64,000 bases of DNA from JAILLW01 sp045629045 (GCA_045629045.1 JAZQQM010000003.1:3463-67462); one strand, 5' to 3'; shown: positions 54,450-62,800, counted from the stretch's first letter. The notes: a model not told the origin generated them from the letters alone. Translations and numbers: made by a program.

Positions 54450-54734
54450 CTAATTGATTGTTAAATATGGGAAATACAGTCTTGCCATTTCGGCGGGACC
54501 ATAATATTTAGCTGAAACATCTATACTCGTACCTGCGGGAAGGTTGAAATATCTTCCATATCAAGGACTACCGTTGAACCGTAAGGTGCATTTTTGATTT
54601 TCTATATCGCCGCCCTTGACAACGCGCTGTTCCCGCGGTAGGAATTCGTCGTCTGCAAATGAAACAGAATCTAGTACCCCAATAAGTAATAAGGCAGATA
54701 ATAAAACACTAACGACTTTAAAACATTTCCTCAT
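54450..54734 (-). pseudogene. Frameshifted small secreted-protein gene
   Basis: The minus strand starts with a signal peptide (RKCFKVVSVLLSALLLIGVL) ending around ADDEF. The frame then shifts: after DIEN the sense continues in a second frame (KNAPYGSTVVLDMEDISTFP) and then in a third (AGTSIDVSAKYYGPAEMARL, then YFPYLTIN and stop at 54450-54452). Two frameshifts therefore split a ~92-residue secreted protein. The parts read as one coherent beta-rich product. The first frame alone is a 57-residue relic. Confidence 0.65.
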
Positions 54735-54746
54735 ATTTTTCCTCAT

Positions 54747-55160
54747 AAGTCTGCCTCCTATATGAAATTGTAACCCTAAATACAGTATTATTTAGAAATA
54801 TATTGATGTAAAGAGAAAAATGATATTTTTTTGATAATTGGCGTATATATTTTTAGTATCATAAAAATATTGCTAAAATAGGGCCATATACTGATTTTAT
54901 AATAGTTTTTAATTGATTTTATTTACCATACAATTCAAACAAAATACACAAAATATAACAATATATTGAATGCCATACCAAAGTACCAGGAGATATAAAT
55001 GTGTAATACAAAACTTAGTGACAGAACATAAAATTGGTACCCACATTTGGTACCACCATTTGGTACCTTGGGTGATTTTTATGTGTGTAGTATAATTATT
55101 TGTGGTTATGGATTATTAATATCACGACATTACGGTGATTGATTTAGTTGGAGAATATAT
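54747..55160. other. Gap of ~410 bp, AT-rich regulatory region
   Basis: No gene was found. The left half is AT-rich. The right half carries three GGTACC boxes and the promoter of the lipoprotein gene at 55161 (next entry). Confidence 0.6.
55036..55096 (+). promoter_or_regulatory. Triple GGTACC operator with promoter
   Basis: GGTACC occurs at 55036-55041, 55049-55054 and 55062-55067, a 13-bp period; the second and third copies share the preceding ATTT. The third abuts -35 TTGGGT (55068-55073); after 17 bp comes -10 TATAAT (55091-55096). This is a plausible activator-binding cluster for the lipoprotein gene. Confidence 0.6.
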
Positions 55161-56051
55161 ATGAAAAAAGTAATTATAGGAGTGCTGGCTATGGGAATTA
55201 TATTTTTGCTTGCAGGATGTAATAATACGACAGATAACACAGATAAGGTAAAAGAGACAAAATCAAAAGAAGCAATTGTGATTGATTATGATAAAATGCC
55301 GGAGAACTTCATGGTTCAGCTTCTGCCGGATCAAAAATACACTTTGAAAAATAACGGGACCGAAACAGAGTTTTCGGCAAGGACACATACGATATTAAAG
55401 AGTAAACAGATTCTCACATACGGCGAACTGAAATACGATTTGTCAAGTACGGTATATTACAGAAAGACCGAGCCTGTGCTGATTCGTTATAATGATAAGG
55501 ATTATATATGGGTGTGCGAAGAAGATGATAGCGGTGAACTTATAAGTGCTTCGTTCTTTTATATAACGGAATACAATTCCTTTGGCAGTGATAGCGGCTA
55601 TGTTAATATGAAGATTGGGGATGAGGTCCTTGATCCTGCCGATTTTGTAATGAATAAAAACGTAAACTGCTTCGGTTATGTAACGTCTAAGGTACATTAT
55701 GAAATAAATGAACTGGGTAAACCTGCAGAACTGGAAAGTGATGATGAATATTATTATTTGGAACCACCTTATACAGAAGAACTGCTTAGATTGGATGATG
55801 ATATTCATACATGGGTATATGCAGATGAAAACGCCACCGAGTCAACGGTAGAAGATGTACCTGCAGGAACGACATTCCACAGACTGAGAATTCCCAAAAA
55901 TGCTGAATACAGTTATGTTGAAGCTATTTTGGAAGACGGTCGCGTAATGCGAGTTGTTGAAGAGTACTGGTTCAGTGAACCCGAAGCTTACCAGGCAATG
56001 CTTGATAAGGATGCAAATCAGTTCGATTATTCTACGGTTCAGGTCGAATAA
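55161..56051 (+). CDS. Lipoprotein of unknown function, 296 residues
   Basis: A surface lipoprotein: signal peptide VIIGVLAMGIIFLLAGC with the lipobox LAGC near residue 20, then a Thr/Asp-rich spacer and a beta-rich mature part (PDQKYTLKNNGTETEFSART...). It is acidic. No repeats or enzymatic motifs were seen. It has its own regulated promoter with GGTACC boxes and its own terminator. Ligand unknown. Confidence 0.78.
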   Translation: MKKVIIGVLAMGIIFLLAGCNNTTDNTDKVKETKSKEAIVIDYDKMPENFMVQLLPDQKYTLKNNGTETEFSARTHTILKSKQILTYGELKYDLSSTVYYRKTEPVLIRYNDKDYIWVCEEDDSGELISASFFYITEYNSFGSDSGYVNMKIGDEVLDPADFVMNKNVNCFGYVTSKVHYEINELGKPAELESDDEYYYLEPPYTEELLRLDDDIHTWVYADENATESTVEDVPAGTTFHRLRIPKNAEYSYVEAILEDGRVMRVVEEYWFSEPEAYQAMLDKDANQFDYSTVQVE

Positions 56052-56075
56052 GAATTTAAATATGCGAAGATATGT

Positions 56076-56107
56076 ATGGAAGTACTGTAAGGGTACTTCC
56101 ATTTTTT
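56076..56107 (+). terminator. Rho-independent terminator
   Basis: ATGGAAGTAC (56076-56085) pairs with GTACTTCCAT (56093-56102), followed by five or more T. Confidence 0.88.
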
Positions 56108-56110
56108 AGA

Positions 56111-56162
56111 TTGACAGACTGAACACTGTTCAGTTATACTAAAAACTGAACATGGTTCAGTT
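56111..56162 (+). promoter_or_regulatory. TetR-type double operator with promoter
   Basis: TTGACA (56111-56116) and TATACT (56135-56140) form the promoter. ACTGAACACTGTTCAGT (56118-56134) lies exactly between them and a second copy of the half-sites, AACTGAACATGGTTCAGTT (56144-56162), covers the start region. Both are inverted repeats of ACTGAAC. A bound TetR dimer would block the polymerase, so autorepression is likely. Confidence 0.82.
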
Positions 56163-56183
56163 TTGAAAAATGTGAGGAAGTAT

Positions 56184-56747
56184 ATGAATCAAAAAGAGAA
56201 AATCATAGCTGTTACAACTGAATTGATTAATGAAAATCAGGGAGACCTTAACATGGTAACCGCACGAAAAATTGCGGACAGGGCCAAGGTCGGGCTTGGA
56301 CTTATTAATTATCATTTCGGAAGTAAGGAAAGATTAATTACGGAATGCGTTCAGAAGATAATAAACGAACAAATCAGGATGTTTACACCCAATGATACAG
56401 ACGGGGGAACATCGGTTGAGGATGACGAAAGGCGCCTTAGAAATTGGGCAAAACAGGTATTTGAATTTTTTTATGATAACAGAAGCGTTTCTATCGTATC
56501 CATATTGGAAGATATGAAGAGCAATCAGCCGGTTTCGAATACTCTGTATACGCAAAAAGGTTTTGAAAGGGCTTTTTATTCGGATATGGAGGATAAAAAG
56601 AAAAAACTGCTTATTTTTACGCTGACTTCAACTATGGAAAGCGCCTTCCTGCAGGATGAACTTGTGAGGAACCGGTTGGGCTTTGATCTGTCCAAGAAGA
56701 AGGAACGGGAAAAATATATAGATTCACTGATTGATATTTTGTTTTAG
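56184..56747 (+). CDS. TetR/AcrR-family regulator
   Basis: A 187-residue regulator. The N-terminal HTH reads VTARKIADRAKVGLGLINYHFGSKERL (about residues 24-50) with the TetR helix pattern. The C-terminal domain is helical and would bind an inducer. Two ACTGAAC operators flank its promoter, which supports autoregulation. GAGGAA gives ATG 56184; an upstream TTG in the same frame is not preferred. It sits 36 bp before the VanZ/amide-hydrolase gene and probably controls it. Confidence 0.88.
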   Translation: MNQKEKIIAVTTELINENQGDLNMVTARKIADRAKVGLGLINYHFGSKERLITECVQKIINEQIRMFTPNDTDGGTSVEDDERRLRNWAKQVFEFFYDNRSVSIVSILEDMKSNQPVSNTLYTQKGFERAFYSDMEDKKKKLLIFTLTSTMESAFLQDELVRNRLGFDLSKKKEREKYIDSLIDILF

Positions 56748-56783
56748 AAATTATTAAGAGAATTATTAAGGAGATTCAGATAA

Positions 56784-58352
56784 ATGTTTGAGATTTCATA
56801 TTTACAGATGTTCATTATTATTACCGTTTTATGGATTGCGGTAAGAGGTATTATTGCTTATAAGAATAAAAGTATATCTTTGGCCCAAGAGGCGAAGATG
56901 ATACTGGTATATATCTGTCTTGTTGTAATCGCAAGGATGGTGTACTTCCCATTCGGGCTTGTTGACGGTCATATCGGCAAACTCGAATTTGATGGGGCAA
57001 AGATTATGCCTTTGTGGCTTAATGTGATTCCGATAGTTCATCTTTTTGATATTTACGACGGATGGCAGATAAACATAATCGGAAATATTACAATGTTTAT
57101 TCCGGTGGGAATTGTATGGCCGGTTTGTTTTAAGAAACTTGACACTATCGGCAAAACTGTTTTGGCCGGAGCCGGATTTACGCTGCTTATAGAGATTACG
57201 CAGCTGCCGTTTTATGACAGATGCAGTGATATTGATGATATTATTCTTAATACGACAGGGGTTTTGATTGGTGCACTTATATACTTTGGATGTACTAAGA
57301 AAAAAAGAAAGACTGTAGGATTGATGCTGCTGTCACTTATGCTGATAGGATGCGGAAATACAAAACCGGTACAGGATACGGAGGATATTGCCCTAACCGA
57401 AGCTCCTATGGAAGAGGAGCAGGTTTCGCCTGAGGAGAAGACCTTTGATTCCCTTGTTAAACTGGACGAAGGAATTTACATGATGGATTGTTACACGGAC
57501 TATTTGGTTGATGAGTATCTGGCCGAAAATATTACGGAAACAGAACAACTTGATGTGTGGTTTACCGAGAATCTGACACGGGGTGTGCCGACGGGAGATA
57601 TTCCCGATACCGGATGCAGTTCATTTGCTATATGCGACGGTGATGGGAATCACTTGTTTGGAAGAAATTATGATATGGTAAGCGGAGAGGCTTTGATATT
57701 AAGAACTATGCCTGAAAAAGGATATAAGTCGATAGGCATTGTAGATCTGATGCATTTAAATATCGGTTCCCACGGTGATTATGACCTTAATGATGAGGCT
57801 GCAAAGCCGCTTCTTCTTGCGGCTCCCTGGTGCATATGCGACGGAATTAATGAAAAGGGACTTGGCGTTTCTCTGCTTGAATTAAATGATAAGCATATGG
57901 TAGAAGATACGGAAAAAGATAATCTGTTAATCTATACGGCGCTTCGCGTAATTCTTGACAGATGTGCCACAATTGACGAAGCTGTGGAATTGCTCAATAG
58001 TTATGATATGTATTCGCCGCGTCCCAATACATATCATATATTTATTACCGATTTAAGCGGACAATCCGTTGTGGCAGAGTGGGATAATAATGAGATGTAT
58101 GTGGTAGAAGACAAGGCAGCGACGAATTATATGCTTTATAAGGAAAGAACCACATTTACAGGAGACAACAGATATAAAAAGATACACGAAACCATTGATA
58201 ATGCAGATAGTATGAGTGCGGATGAGGCAATGGAACTGCTTGACAGTGTTCACCAGATGACCCGCTGGTCGGCAGTATATAATTTGGAGAAATTAAGTGT
58301 TGATGTATGCTTTAATGAAAACTATGATAAAAAGTGGACCGAGGGACTGTAA
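56784..58352 (+). CDS. VanZ-like membrane domain fused to linear-amide hydrolase
   Basis: A 522-residue fusion. Residues 1-175 are a VanZ-type four-helix membrane domain (NITMFIPVGIVWPV, LIEITQLPFYDRCSDIDDII). Residues 172-195 form an internal signal-peptide-like segment (KKKRKTVGLMLLSLMLIGCG) with a lipobox. The rest is an Ntn-type hydrolase of the choloylglycine/acylase family: DTGCSSFAICDGDGNHLFGR (catalytic Cys near residue 275, GRNYD after it) with an N-terminal spacer. In the family the Cys becomes N-terminal by self-cleavage. It likely hydrolyses an amide such as a bile-acid-like or acyl-amino-acid conjugate. Confidence 0.8.
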   Translation: MFEISYLQMFIIITVLWIAVRGIIAYKNKSISLAQEAKMILVYICLVVIARMVYFPFGLVDGHIGKLEFDGAKIMPLWLNVIPIVHLFDIYDGWQINIIGNITMFIPVGIVWPVCFKKLDTIGKTVLAGAGFTLLIEITQLPFYDRCSDIDDIILNTTGVLIGALIYFGCTKKKRKTVGLMLLSLMLIGCGNTKPVQDTEDIALTEAPMEEEQVSPEEKTFDSLVKLDEGIYMMDCYTDYLVDEYLAENITETEQLDVWFTENLTRGVPTGDIPDTGCSSFAICDGDGNHLFGRNYDMVSGEALILRTMPEKGYKSIGIVDLMHLNIGSHGDYDLNDEAAKPLLLAAPWCICDGINEKGLGVSLLELNDKHMVEDTEKDNLLIYTALRVILDRCATIDEAVELLNSYDMYSPRPNTYHIFITDLSGQSVVAEWDNNEMYVVEDKAATNYMLYKERTTFTGDNRYKKIHETIDNADSMSADEAMELLDSVHQMTRWSAVYNLEKLSVDVCFNENYDKKWTEGL

Positions 58353-58373
58353 AGAGAGTATCAGGGTGGCAAT

Positions 58374-58865
58374 ATGACTGAATTACAAGGCACATTGATT
58401 GAAAGACTGGAGCAGGCTGTTAAGCTGGTATGTTCGGAAGTGACAGATGAAGAAACGGAGCGTTTTTATGAGATATATGAAGATGCAGGAATAAAGCCGT
58501 CGTTAGCAGCTGTGGAGTTTTTTAAAAAGTATGGCGGCGCTTATCGTGATAATTATATTATGCTACCTGATCCTAAGCGTAATAGTGATATCTTTTTTAA
58601 ATGTTATGGTAAGTATGATGACGGAGACTTAGAATATGCAGCGCAGTATTCGGATGTAATAAAGGAAGTGGCAAAACAGGATGTCTGCCCCGTTGCATTA
58701 ATAGGTTATCAGTCTCCGGCGGATGTTTTTATTGGCGAAAACGGGTTGCTGTATTGCATGTATGAGTTTAAAGAAGAAATCGATGTTTTTAAGACGCCTG
58801 CGGAAATATTGGAGTTGTATCTTAGAAACGATGTCCCGATAGGAGTCGGAAAAAAGAGCAAATAG
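58374..58865 (+). CDS. SUKH-family (SUKH-3-like) protein
   Basis: A 163-residue soluble protein. It has the SUKH pattern of an N-terminal helix, AAVEFFKKYGGAYRDNYIML (about residues 40-60), a middle strand set and the final PAEILELYLRN. SUKH proteins often act as immunity proteins against bacterial toxins. No toxin gene is visible next to it, so it may be an orphan immunity protein. It lies 21 bp after the VanZ fusion. Confidence 0.72.
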   Translation: MTELQGTLIERLEQAVKLVCSEVTDEETERFYEIYEDAGIKPSLAAVEFFKKYGGAYRDNYIMLPDPKRNSDIFFKCYGKYDDGDLEYAAQYSDVIKEVAKQDVCPVALIGYQSPADVFIGENGLLYCMYEFKEEIDVFKTPAEILELYLRNDVPIGVGKKSK

Positions 58866-58932
58866 ATGAAAGCATTGAGCGAGTATCTGGATAGATATCG
58901 GTGCAGAAGGGAAAATTGAAGCGGTGTTGTGT

Positions 58933-59061
58933 ATGACGCATGAAGAAAGAGCATTAAAAATAGCATATTGTCTTAACAGCGGAATGCGAAAAGGGGAAGT
59001 ATGCGGAGCTTGTTCAGGCGCATTACTTGTACTCGGAATGAAATACGGACAGATGTCCTAA
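58933..59061 (+). pseudogene. Truncated C_GCAxxG_C_C redox-protein remnant
   Basis: A 42-residue frame encodes MTHEERALKIAYCLNSGMRK, then GEVCGACSGALLVLGMKYGQ and a stop. This is the middle of a C_GCAxxG_C_C family protein (VCGACSGALLVLGMKYG); the N-terminal CAQAV part and the C-terminal Cys region are missing. An 11-bp direct repeat TCCTAAATGGT recurs at ~59056 and ~59121, which may mark a rearrangement. Downstream ~100 bp has a second coding-like scrap (GGFGCEDFRGDG). Confidence 0.6.
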
Positions 59062-59211
59062 ATGGTGGCTTCGGCTGTGAAGATTTTAGAGGAGATGGAA
59101 TGATATTAGGTTACACTCTATCCTAAATGGTACGTTAAATTACAGTTTGTAGGAATGATAAAAATCCTTATTTTGTGGACGATAATAAATTATAATGCTG
59201 AAGGAGTAAGT

Positions 59212-59751
59212 ATGAATATAACAGTATATTTAGGAGCAAACCAAGGTAATCACAATAAATTTAAGAAGGCAGTAGAAGAACTTGGTTCATTCATTGGGAA
59301 TAGTGGTAACACGCTAGTTTATGGCGGATCAAAAACGGGACTCATGGGGACTCTTGCTGATAGTGTACTTGCTTCTAAGGGTTATGTTATTGGTGTTGAA
59401 CCGCAGATGTTTATAAATCAGCAGTACCAGCATGACTCGCTCTCCAAATTGATTATTACTAAGGATATGCCTGAACGTAAAGCAAAAATGATTGAACTTG
59501 GAGATGCATTTATTGCATTTCCGGGAGGAACTGGAACACTGGAAGAAATTGCTGAGATAATGTCACTGGTTTCATTAAATCAAATTGATTCACCTTGCAT
59601 TTTGTATAACCTTGATGGCTACTATGATGGCTTAAAAGAACTTCTTGCTACAATGATTTTTTATGGTCTTTCGTCAGAAAATCGCCAAGAAAATATTTAT
59701 TTTGCAAGTAATCTTTCGGACATAGAAAAAATACTACTTACACTACAATAA
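59212..59751 (+). CDS. LOG-family (TIGR00730) nucleoside 5'-monophosphate phosphoribohydrolase
   Basis: A 179-residue Rossmann-like lysine-decarboxylase-type protein. It has the LOG marks GGSKTGLMGTLADS (about residues 41-54) and PGGTGTLEEIAEIM (about residues 104-117). The family releases ribose phosphate from nucleotides (cytokinin activation in plants); in bacteria the substrate is usually AMP-like and the role is unclear. AAGGAG at 59201-59206 fixes ATG 59212. Confidence 0.9.
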   Translation: MNITVYLGANQGNHNKFKKAVEELGSFIGNSGNTLVYGGSKTGLMGTLADSVLASKGYVIGVEPQMFINQQYQHDSLSKLIITKDMPERKAKMIELGDAFIAFPGGTGTLEEIAEIMSLVSLNQIDSPCILYNLDGYYDGLKELLATMIFYGLSSENRQENIYFASNLSDIEKILLTLQ

Positions 59752-60152
59752 TGATTTTAGTTTATTCTTTCTATGTGACCATCAAAAATAAAACCTCTGT
59801 GTGGCGTTATCACGTAACCGTTTGGGGAATAATCCAAATCCGGTTCGTAATAATCGCACACAGGGGCTTTTTATTTTGCTATAATCGAAGAGGTTAAGGA
59901 AAAACAAAATGCACATAGTCGGCAAAGTGCCGTAAAACTCGGCATTTCACGGCATTACTTGACAGGAGAAAATGATGATTCGAGTACTTTTTATATGCCA
60001 CGGCAGAATCGAGGGCATGAGATATAAAGTTCGGCATACTTCGGCAAAGCTCGGCATAATTCGGTGTCTGTAAAATACTGATACTACGCTCTTACTACGT
60101 TTGACGCTAGGAAAAAAGCCGAAATGTACTGTAATCGTTCGGTGGTAGATGG
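59752..60152. other. Gap with a long hairpin and TCGGCA repeats
   Basis: No full gene was found. Bases 59793-59870 can fold into a ~80-nt imperfect hairpin (CCTCTGTGTG with CGCACACAGGGG outer; AACCG with CGGTT inner; TTTGG with CCAAA near the loop) followed by a T run, a terminator-like end. Between 59919 and 60066 TCGGCA occurs many times (see repeat entry). This resembles the flank of an integrated element next to the integrase remnant. Confidence 0.55.
60031..60066 (+). repeat. TCGGCA direct repeats at 10-bp pitch
   Basis: TCGGCA is at 60031, 60041 and 60051, and TCGGTG at 60061. The units TCGGCATACT, TCGGCAAAGC, TCGGCATAAT and TCGGTGTCTG are exactly 10 bp, one helix turn. Further copies lie at 59919, 59939 and ACGGCA at 59949 and 60000. 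This looks like an array of protein-binding sites, for example arm-type sites of a tyrosine recombinase. Confidence 0.6.
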
Positions 60153-60437
60153 TTGGCTACCGTCATGAATGTGTGCGGATTACCGAAGATAACACCTCAT
60201 GTCTGCAGACACACATATTGCAGCAACATGGCTCGCTCCGGAATGAACCCCAAGACCCTGCAATACTTAATGGGACATTCGGATATTTCAGTAACCATGA
60301 ACACTTACACGCATCTTGGACTTGATGATGCCAAGGAAGAAATGATAAGGATGGAAGAACTGAATCAAGCAAGGAAGGAACTTGAGAAGGGGCAGATTGA
60401 TAAAGCGGTCACGCAAAAACAATTCAAAGTAGTATAA
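60153..60437 (+). pseudogene. Tyrosine recombinase C-terminal remnant
   Basis: The final ~90 residues of an ICE-type integrase: PKITPHVCRHTYCSNMARSG with the H-x-x-R box, then YLMGHSDISVTMNTYTHLGL with His and the nucleophilic Tyr. An Arg/Lys-rich tail follows. The N-terminal arm and core domains and the first catalytic Arg are missing, so it cannot be active. The break lies around 60165-60175. It marks the end of a decayed integrative element. Confidence 0.78.
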
Positions 60438-60454
60438 GTAATAAGAGATATATG

Positions 60455-60482
60455 AACCTCGGCATAATTGCCGGGGTTTTTC
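60455..60482 (+). terminator. Rho-independent terminator
   Basis: AACCTCGGCA (60455-60464) pairs with TGCCGGGGTT (60469-60478, one G-T pair), followed by a T run. It ends the integrase remnant. Confidence 0.85.
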
Positions 60483-60562
60483 AGTATAAAGGGCTAAAGT
60501 TTGCAAAGGTATGATATAATGACTTAAATTCATATTTTCTTATTGAGAGGAATGAAAAATAT

Positions 60563-61180
60563 ATGTTGAAATACGTATTGTTTATAGCATTTATTGGTCA
60601 TATATTATGTGGCATTTGCGACTGTCTGATAAGTTACTCACCTAGTGGGCGATTAGATTTAAAAGGCGCAGTAAAAGATGCAAATAAAATGAGAATGGTA
60701 TTTAGTGATTTGCCATTAAATTGGCCACTCATATCTATTGTTTTAGGTGTATATGCAATTACGACTTTCGGATTTGGATATTTAGGGTTGAGTCAATGGA
60801 TGAGTGATTTTTCAAAAATAGCATCTATTATTATGTATATATCTGCTGTTATATTCTTAATATCGATAGTTGTACATCACATCATATGTGGATTAGTAGA
60901 ATGGTTATACATTAGACTTGGGAGAACTGATGAAGCCAGGGAGGCTGCGTTGGAATTTCAAGCTAAAACTATAATTACTATGATTATAGGATATTTGGGA
61001 TTAGCAGGTTTTCTTATTACATTATTTATAATGATTGTGATGGGAAAAACAACTCTTCCACAGTGGTCGTGTATATTTAACACGCTACCAATAATGCTTT
61101 TATTATTGCCAACAAAACTTCCGGCACAGGGTAATATTGCTGGTGCAATAATGTATTTGGCATTATTTGTTCTTTTATAG
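60563..61180 (+). CDS. Multi-helix membrane protein, possibly DUF6796
   Basis: A 205-residue membrane protein with about six helices. The N-terminus VLFIAFIGHILCGICDCLIS, followed by a short loop with YSPSGRLDLKGAV, resembles DUF6796-type proteins. No catalytic motif. GAGAGG precedes the ATG. Its 3' neighbour is an XRE gene fragment cut by a tnpB element. Function unknown. Confidence 0.72.
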   Translation: MLKYVLFIAFIGHILCGICDCLISYSPSGRLDLKGAVKDANKMRMVFSDLPLNWPLISIVLGVYAITTFGFGYLGLSQWMSDFSKIASIIMYISAVIFLISIVVHHIICGLVEWLYIRLGRTDEAREAALEFQAKTIITMIIGYLGLAGFLITLFIMIVMGKTTLPQWSCIFNTLPIMLLLLPTKLPAQGNIAGAIMYLALFVLL

Positions 61181-61225
61181 AAATTCCAGTTTACTGATAT
61201 GATACCTGAAATGGAGGTAGAATAA

Positions 61226-61396
61226 ATGGATGCAAAGAACGTTATATTAGAACTTCGAACAAAGAAGGGACTGTCTCAGGATGAGCTGGCTGAGAAGGTT
61301 ATGGTTACCAGGCAAGCTGTATCGCGTTGGGAAAACGGTGAAACAGTTCCCAATACCGAAACACTGAAACTTTTGTCTAAGGAATTTAAGAAGTAA
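61226..61396 (+). pseudogene. XRE regulator truncated by tnpB element
   Basis: 56 residues of a standard XRE repressor: an N-terminal HTH (LELRTKKGLSQDELAEKV and TRQAVSRWENGETVPNTETL) and KLLSKEF, where homologues continue with DVSINTLLG. Here it ends in KK and a stop at the left end of the tnpB element. The right flank of the element does not continue the protein, so the C-terminal part is lost. TGGAGG precedes the ATG. Confidence 0.8.
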
Positions 61397-61554
61397 AGCG
61401 GGAATTCTCGGTTCTTCAAGTGCCGAGATGAAAGCGTAGGAATATTTTTATAAAAAGTCAAAGATGAATATCTAACGTAAATCTAATTTAAATTCATCTC
61501 CAGATCTAAGGCTTTCATATTGACAAAAGAACACGTGTTCGATATGATAAAAGC

Positions 61555-62661
61555 ATGAATAAAGCTATCAAATATCGAATTTATCCAACAACAGAACAAG
61601 AGATTATGTTTGCCAAAACATTTGGCTGTTGTCGTAAGATTTATAACCTGATGCTCGCAGATAAGATCAAATCTTATGAGGCAACTAAGTCATTTGGAAA
61701 ACAGACACCTGCAATGTATAAGAAGGATTATCCGTTTCTAAAAGAAGTGGATAGTCTTGCGCTTGCAAATGTTCAACTGAATCTGCAGGGTGCAATAAAA
61801 AACTGTTTTGACAAAAAACGAAAGAAACAAAACGGTTTTCCAAAATTCAAATCTGCAAAGCATAACCGAAAATCTTATACAACGAATAATCAAAAGGGTA
61901 CTGTTGCAATCATAGAAGATAAATATGTAAAATTACCTAAAATTGGAAAAGTGAAAGCAGTAATTCACCGAAAACCTGAAGAAGAATGGAATATAAAATC
62001 AGCCACAGTTTCAAGGGACAGTGACGGAAAGTATTATGTATCAATACTGTTTGAATATGATAAGTTAATCCCGGTTGTTTCCATGTCGGAAAAAGCTATC
62101 GGCTTGGATTACAAATCGGACGGCTTGTATATGGACAGCAATGGTTACTGCCCGTCAGGCCCCAAATATTATCGAGAAAATCAGGAAAAGCTGGCGAAGG
62201 CTCAACGTAAGTTGAAACATAAGAGAATAGGTTCAAATAATTATAAAAAGCAACAAAAACGGATAGCCAAAATTCAAAAACATACATCAAATCAGAGAAC
62301 AGATTATCTGCACAAAGAAAGTACGAAGATAGCCAATTTGTATGATATAGTATGTGTAGAAAATCTTGATATGAGGGCTATGTCAAATAAGGGTTTTGGA
62401 AACGGTAAAGCAACATTAGATAACGGATATGGAAAGTTCCTGAATATGCTACAGTATAAACTTGCAGATCGTGGAAAGCAATTAGTAAAAGTAGATAAGT
62501 GGTATCCTTCAACACAACTTTGCAGTTGTTGTGGAAAACAAAAGAAACTAAAGCTTACAGATAGAATATATAAATGCGAGTGTGGTCAAACAATAGACCG
62601 AGATCAAAATGCTGCTATCAACATAAAGAAGGAAGGACTGCGCATAGTAAAATCTGCGTAG
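61555..62661 (+). CDS. tnpB: TnpB RNA-guided nuclease
   Basis: A 368-residue TnpB. RuvC catalytic residues are present: Asp185 in GLDYKSD, Glu269 in VENLDM and Asp350 in DRDQNAA. The zinc-finger Cys pairs are CSCC near residue 324 and CECG near residue 343. TnpB uses an omega-RNA from the element 3' end to cut DNA at the target-adjacent motif and preserves the element. All catalytic residues are intact, so an active nuclease is likely. Confidence 0.92.
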   Translation: MNKAIKYRIYPTTEQEIMFAKTFGCCRKIYNLMLADKIKSYEATKSFGKQTPAMYKKDYPFLKEVDSLALANVQLNLQGAIKNCFDKKRKKQNGFPKFKSAKHNRKSYTTNNQKGTVAIIEDKYVKLPKIGKVKAVIHRKPEEEWNIKSATVSRDSDGKYYVSILFEYDKLIPVVSMSEKAIGLDYKSDGLYMDSNGYCPSGPKYYRENQEKLAKAQRKLKHKRIGSNNYKKQQKRIAKIQKHTSNQRTDYLHKESTKIANLYDIVCVENLDMRAMSNKGFGNGKATLDNGYGKFLNMLQYKLADRGKQLVKVDKWYPSTQLCSCCGKQKKLKLTDRIYKCECGQTIDRDQNAAINIKKEGLRIVKSA

Positions 62662-62800
62662 ACCAAGAAATATGGTAGGCTGGGAACCAGCCGAACCTAA
62701 CGCTTGCGGACATTGTGTAAGACATTGATTGTTATTGTGACAATCAATGCAGTAGTGGTTGAAGCAAGAAGCTCGTATATTCAATGTACGAGAGGTTCAC
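62560..62800 (+). ncRNA. Probable omega-RNA (TnpB guide RNA) at element right end
   Basis: TnpB guide RNAs overlap the 3' end of tnpB and run to the element right end, with the guide derived from sequence beyond it. The region 62662-62795 has several hairpins, including CAGTCT-like and TTGATTGT/ACAATCAA pairings and the final CTCGTA/TACGAG stem. The 5' boundary is a guess. The guide would be the bases just after 62800. Confidence 0.55.

Larger units (their letters stand above)
61391..62800 (+). mobile_element. IS605/IS1341-type element carrying only tnpB
   Basis: The left end carries a 6-bp hairpin (TCTCGG 61406-61411 with CCGAGA 61423-61428) and the right end a 6-bp hairpin (CTCGTA 62772-62777 with TACGAG 62787-62792) followed by TTCAC at 62796-62800, the usual right-end cleavage sequence. 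There is no tnpA gene, so it needs a transposase in trans. It interrupts an XRE gene. The exact left boundary is uncertain within a few bases. Confidence 0.78.

Noticed and set aside
59812..59870. tRNA-like CGGTTCG text near the long hairpin
   Set aside because: No cloverleaf could be drawn; the bases belong to the 80-nt hairpin.
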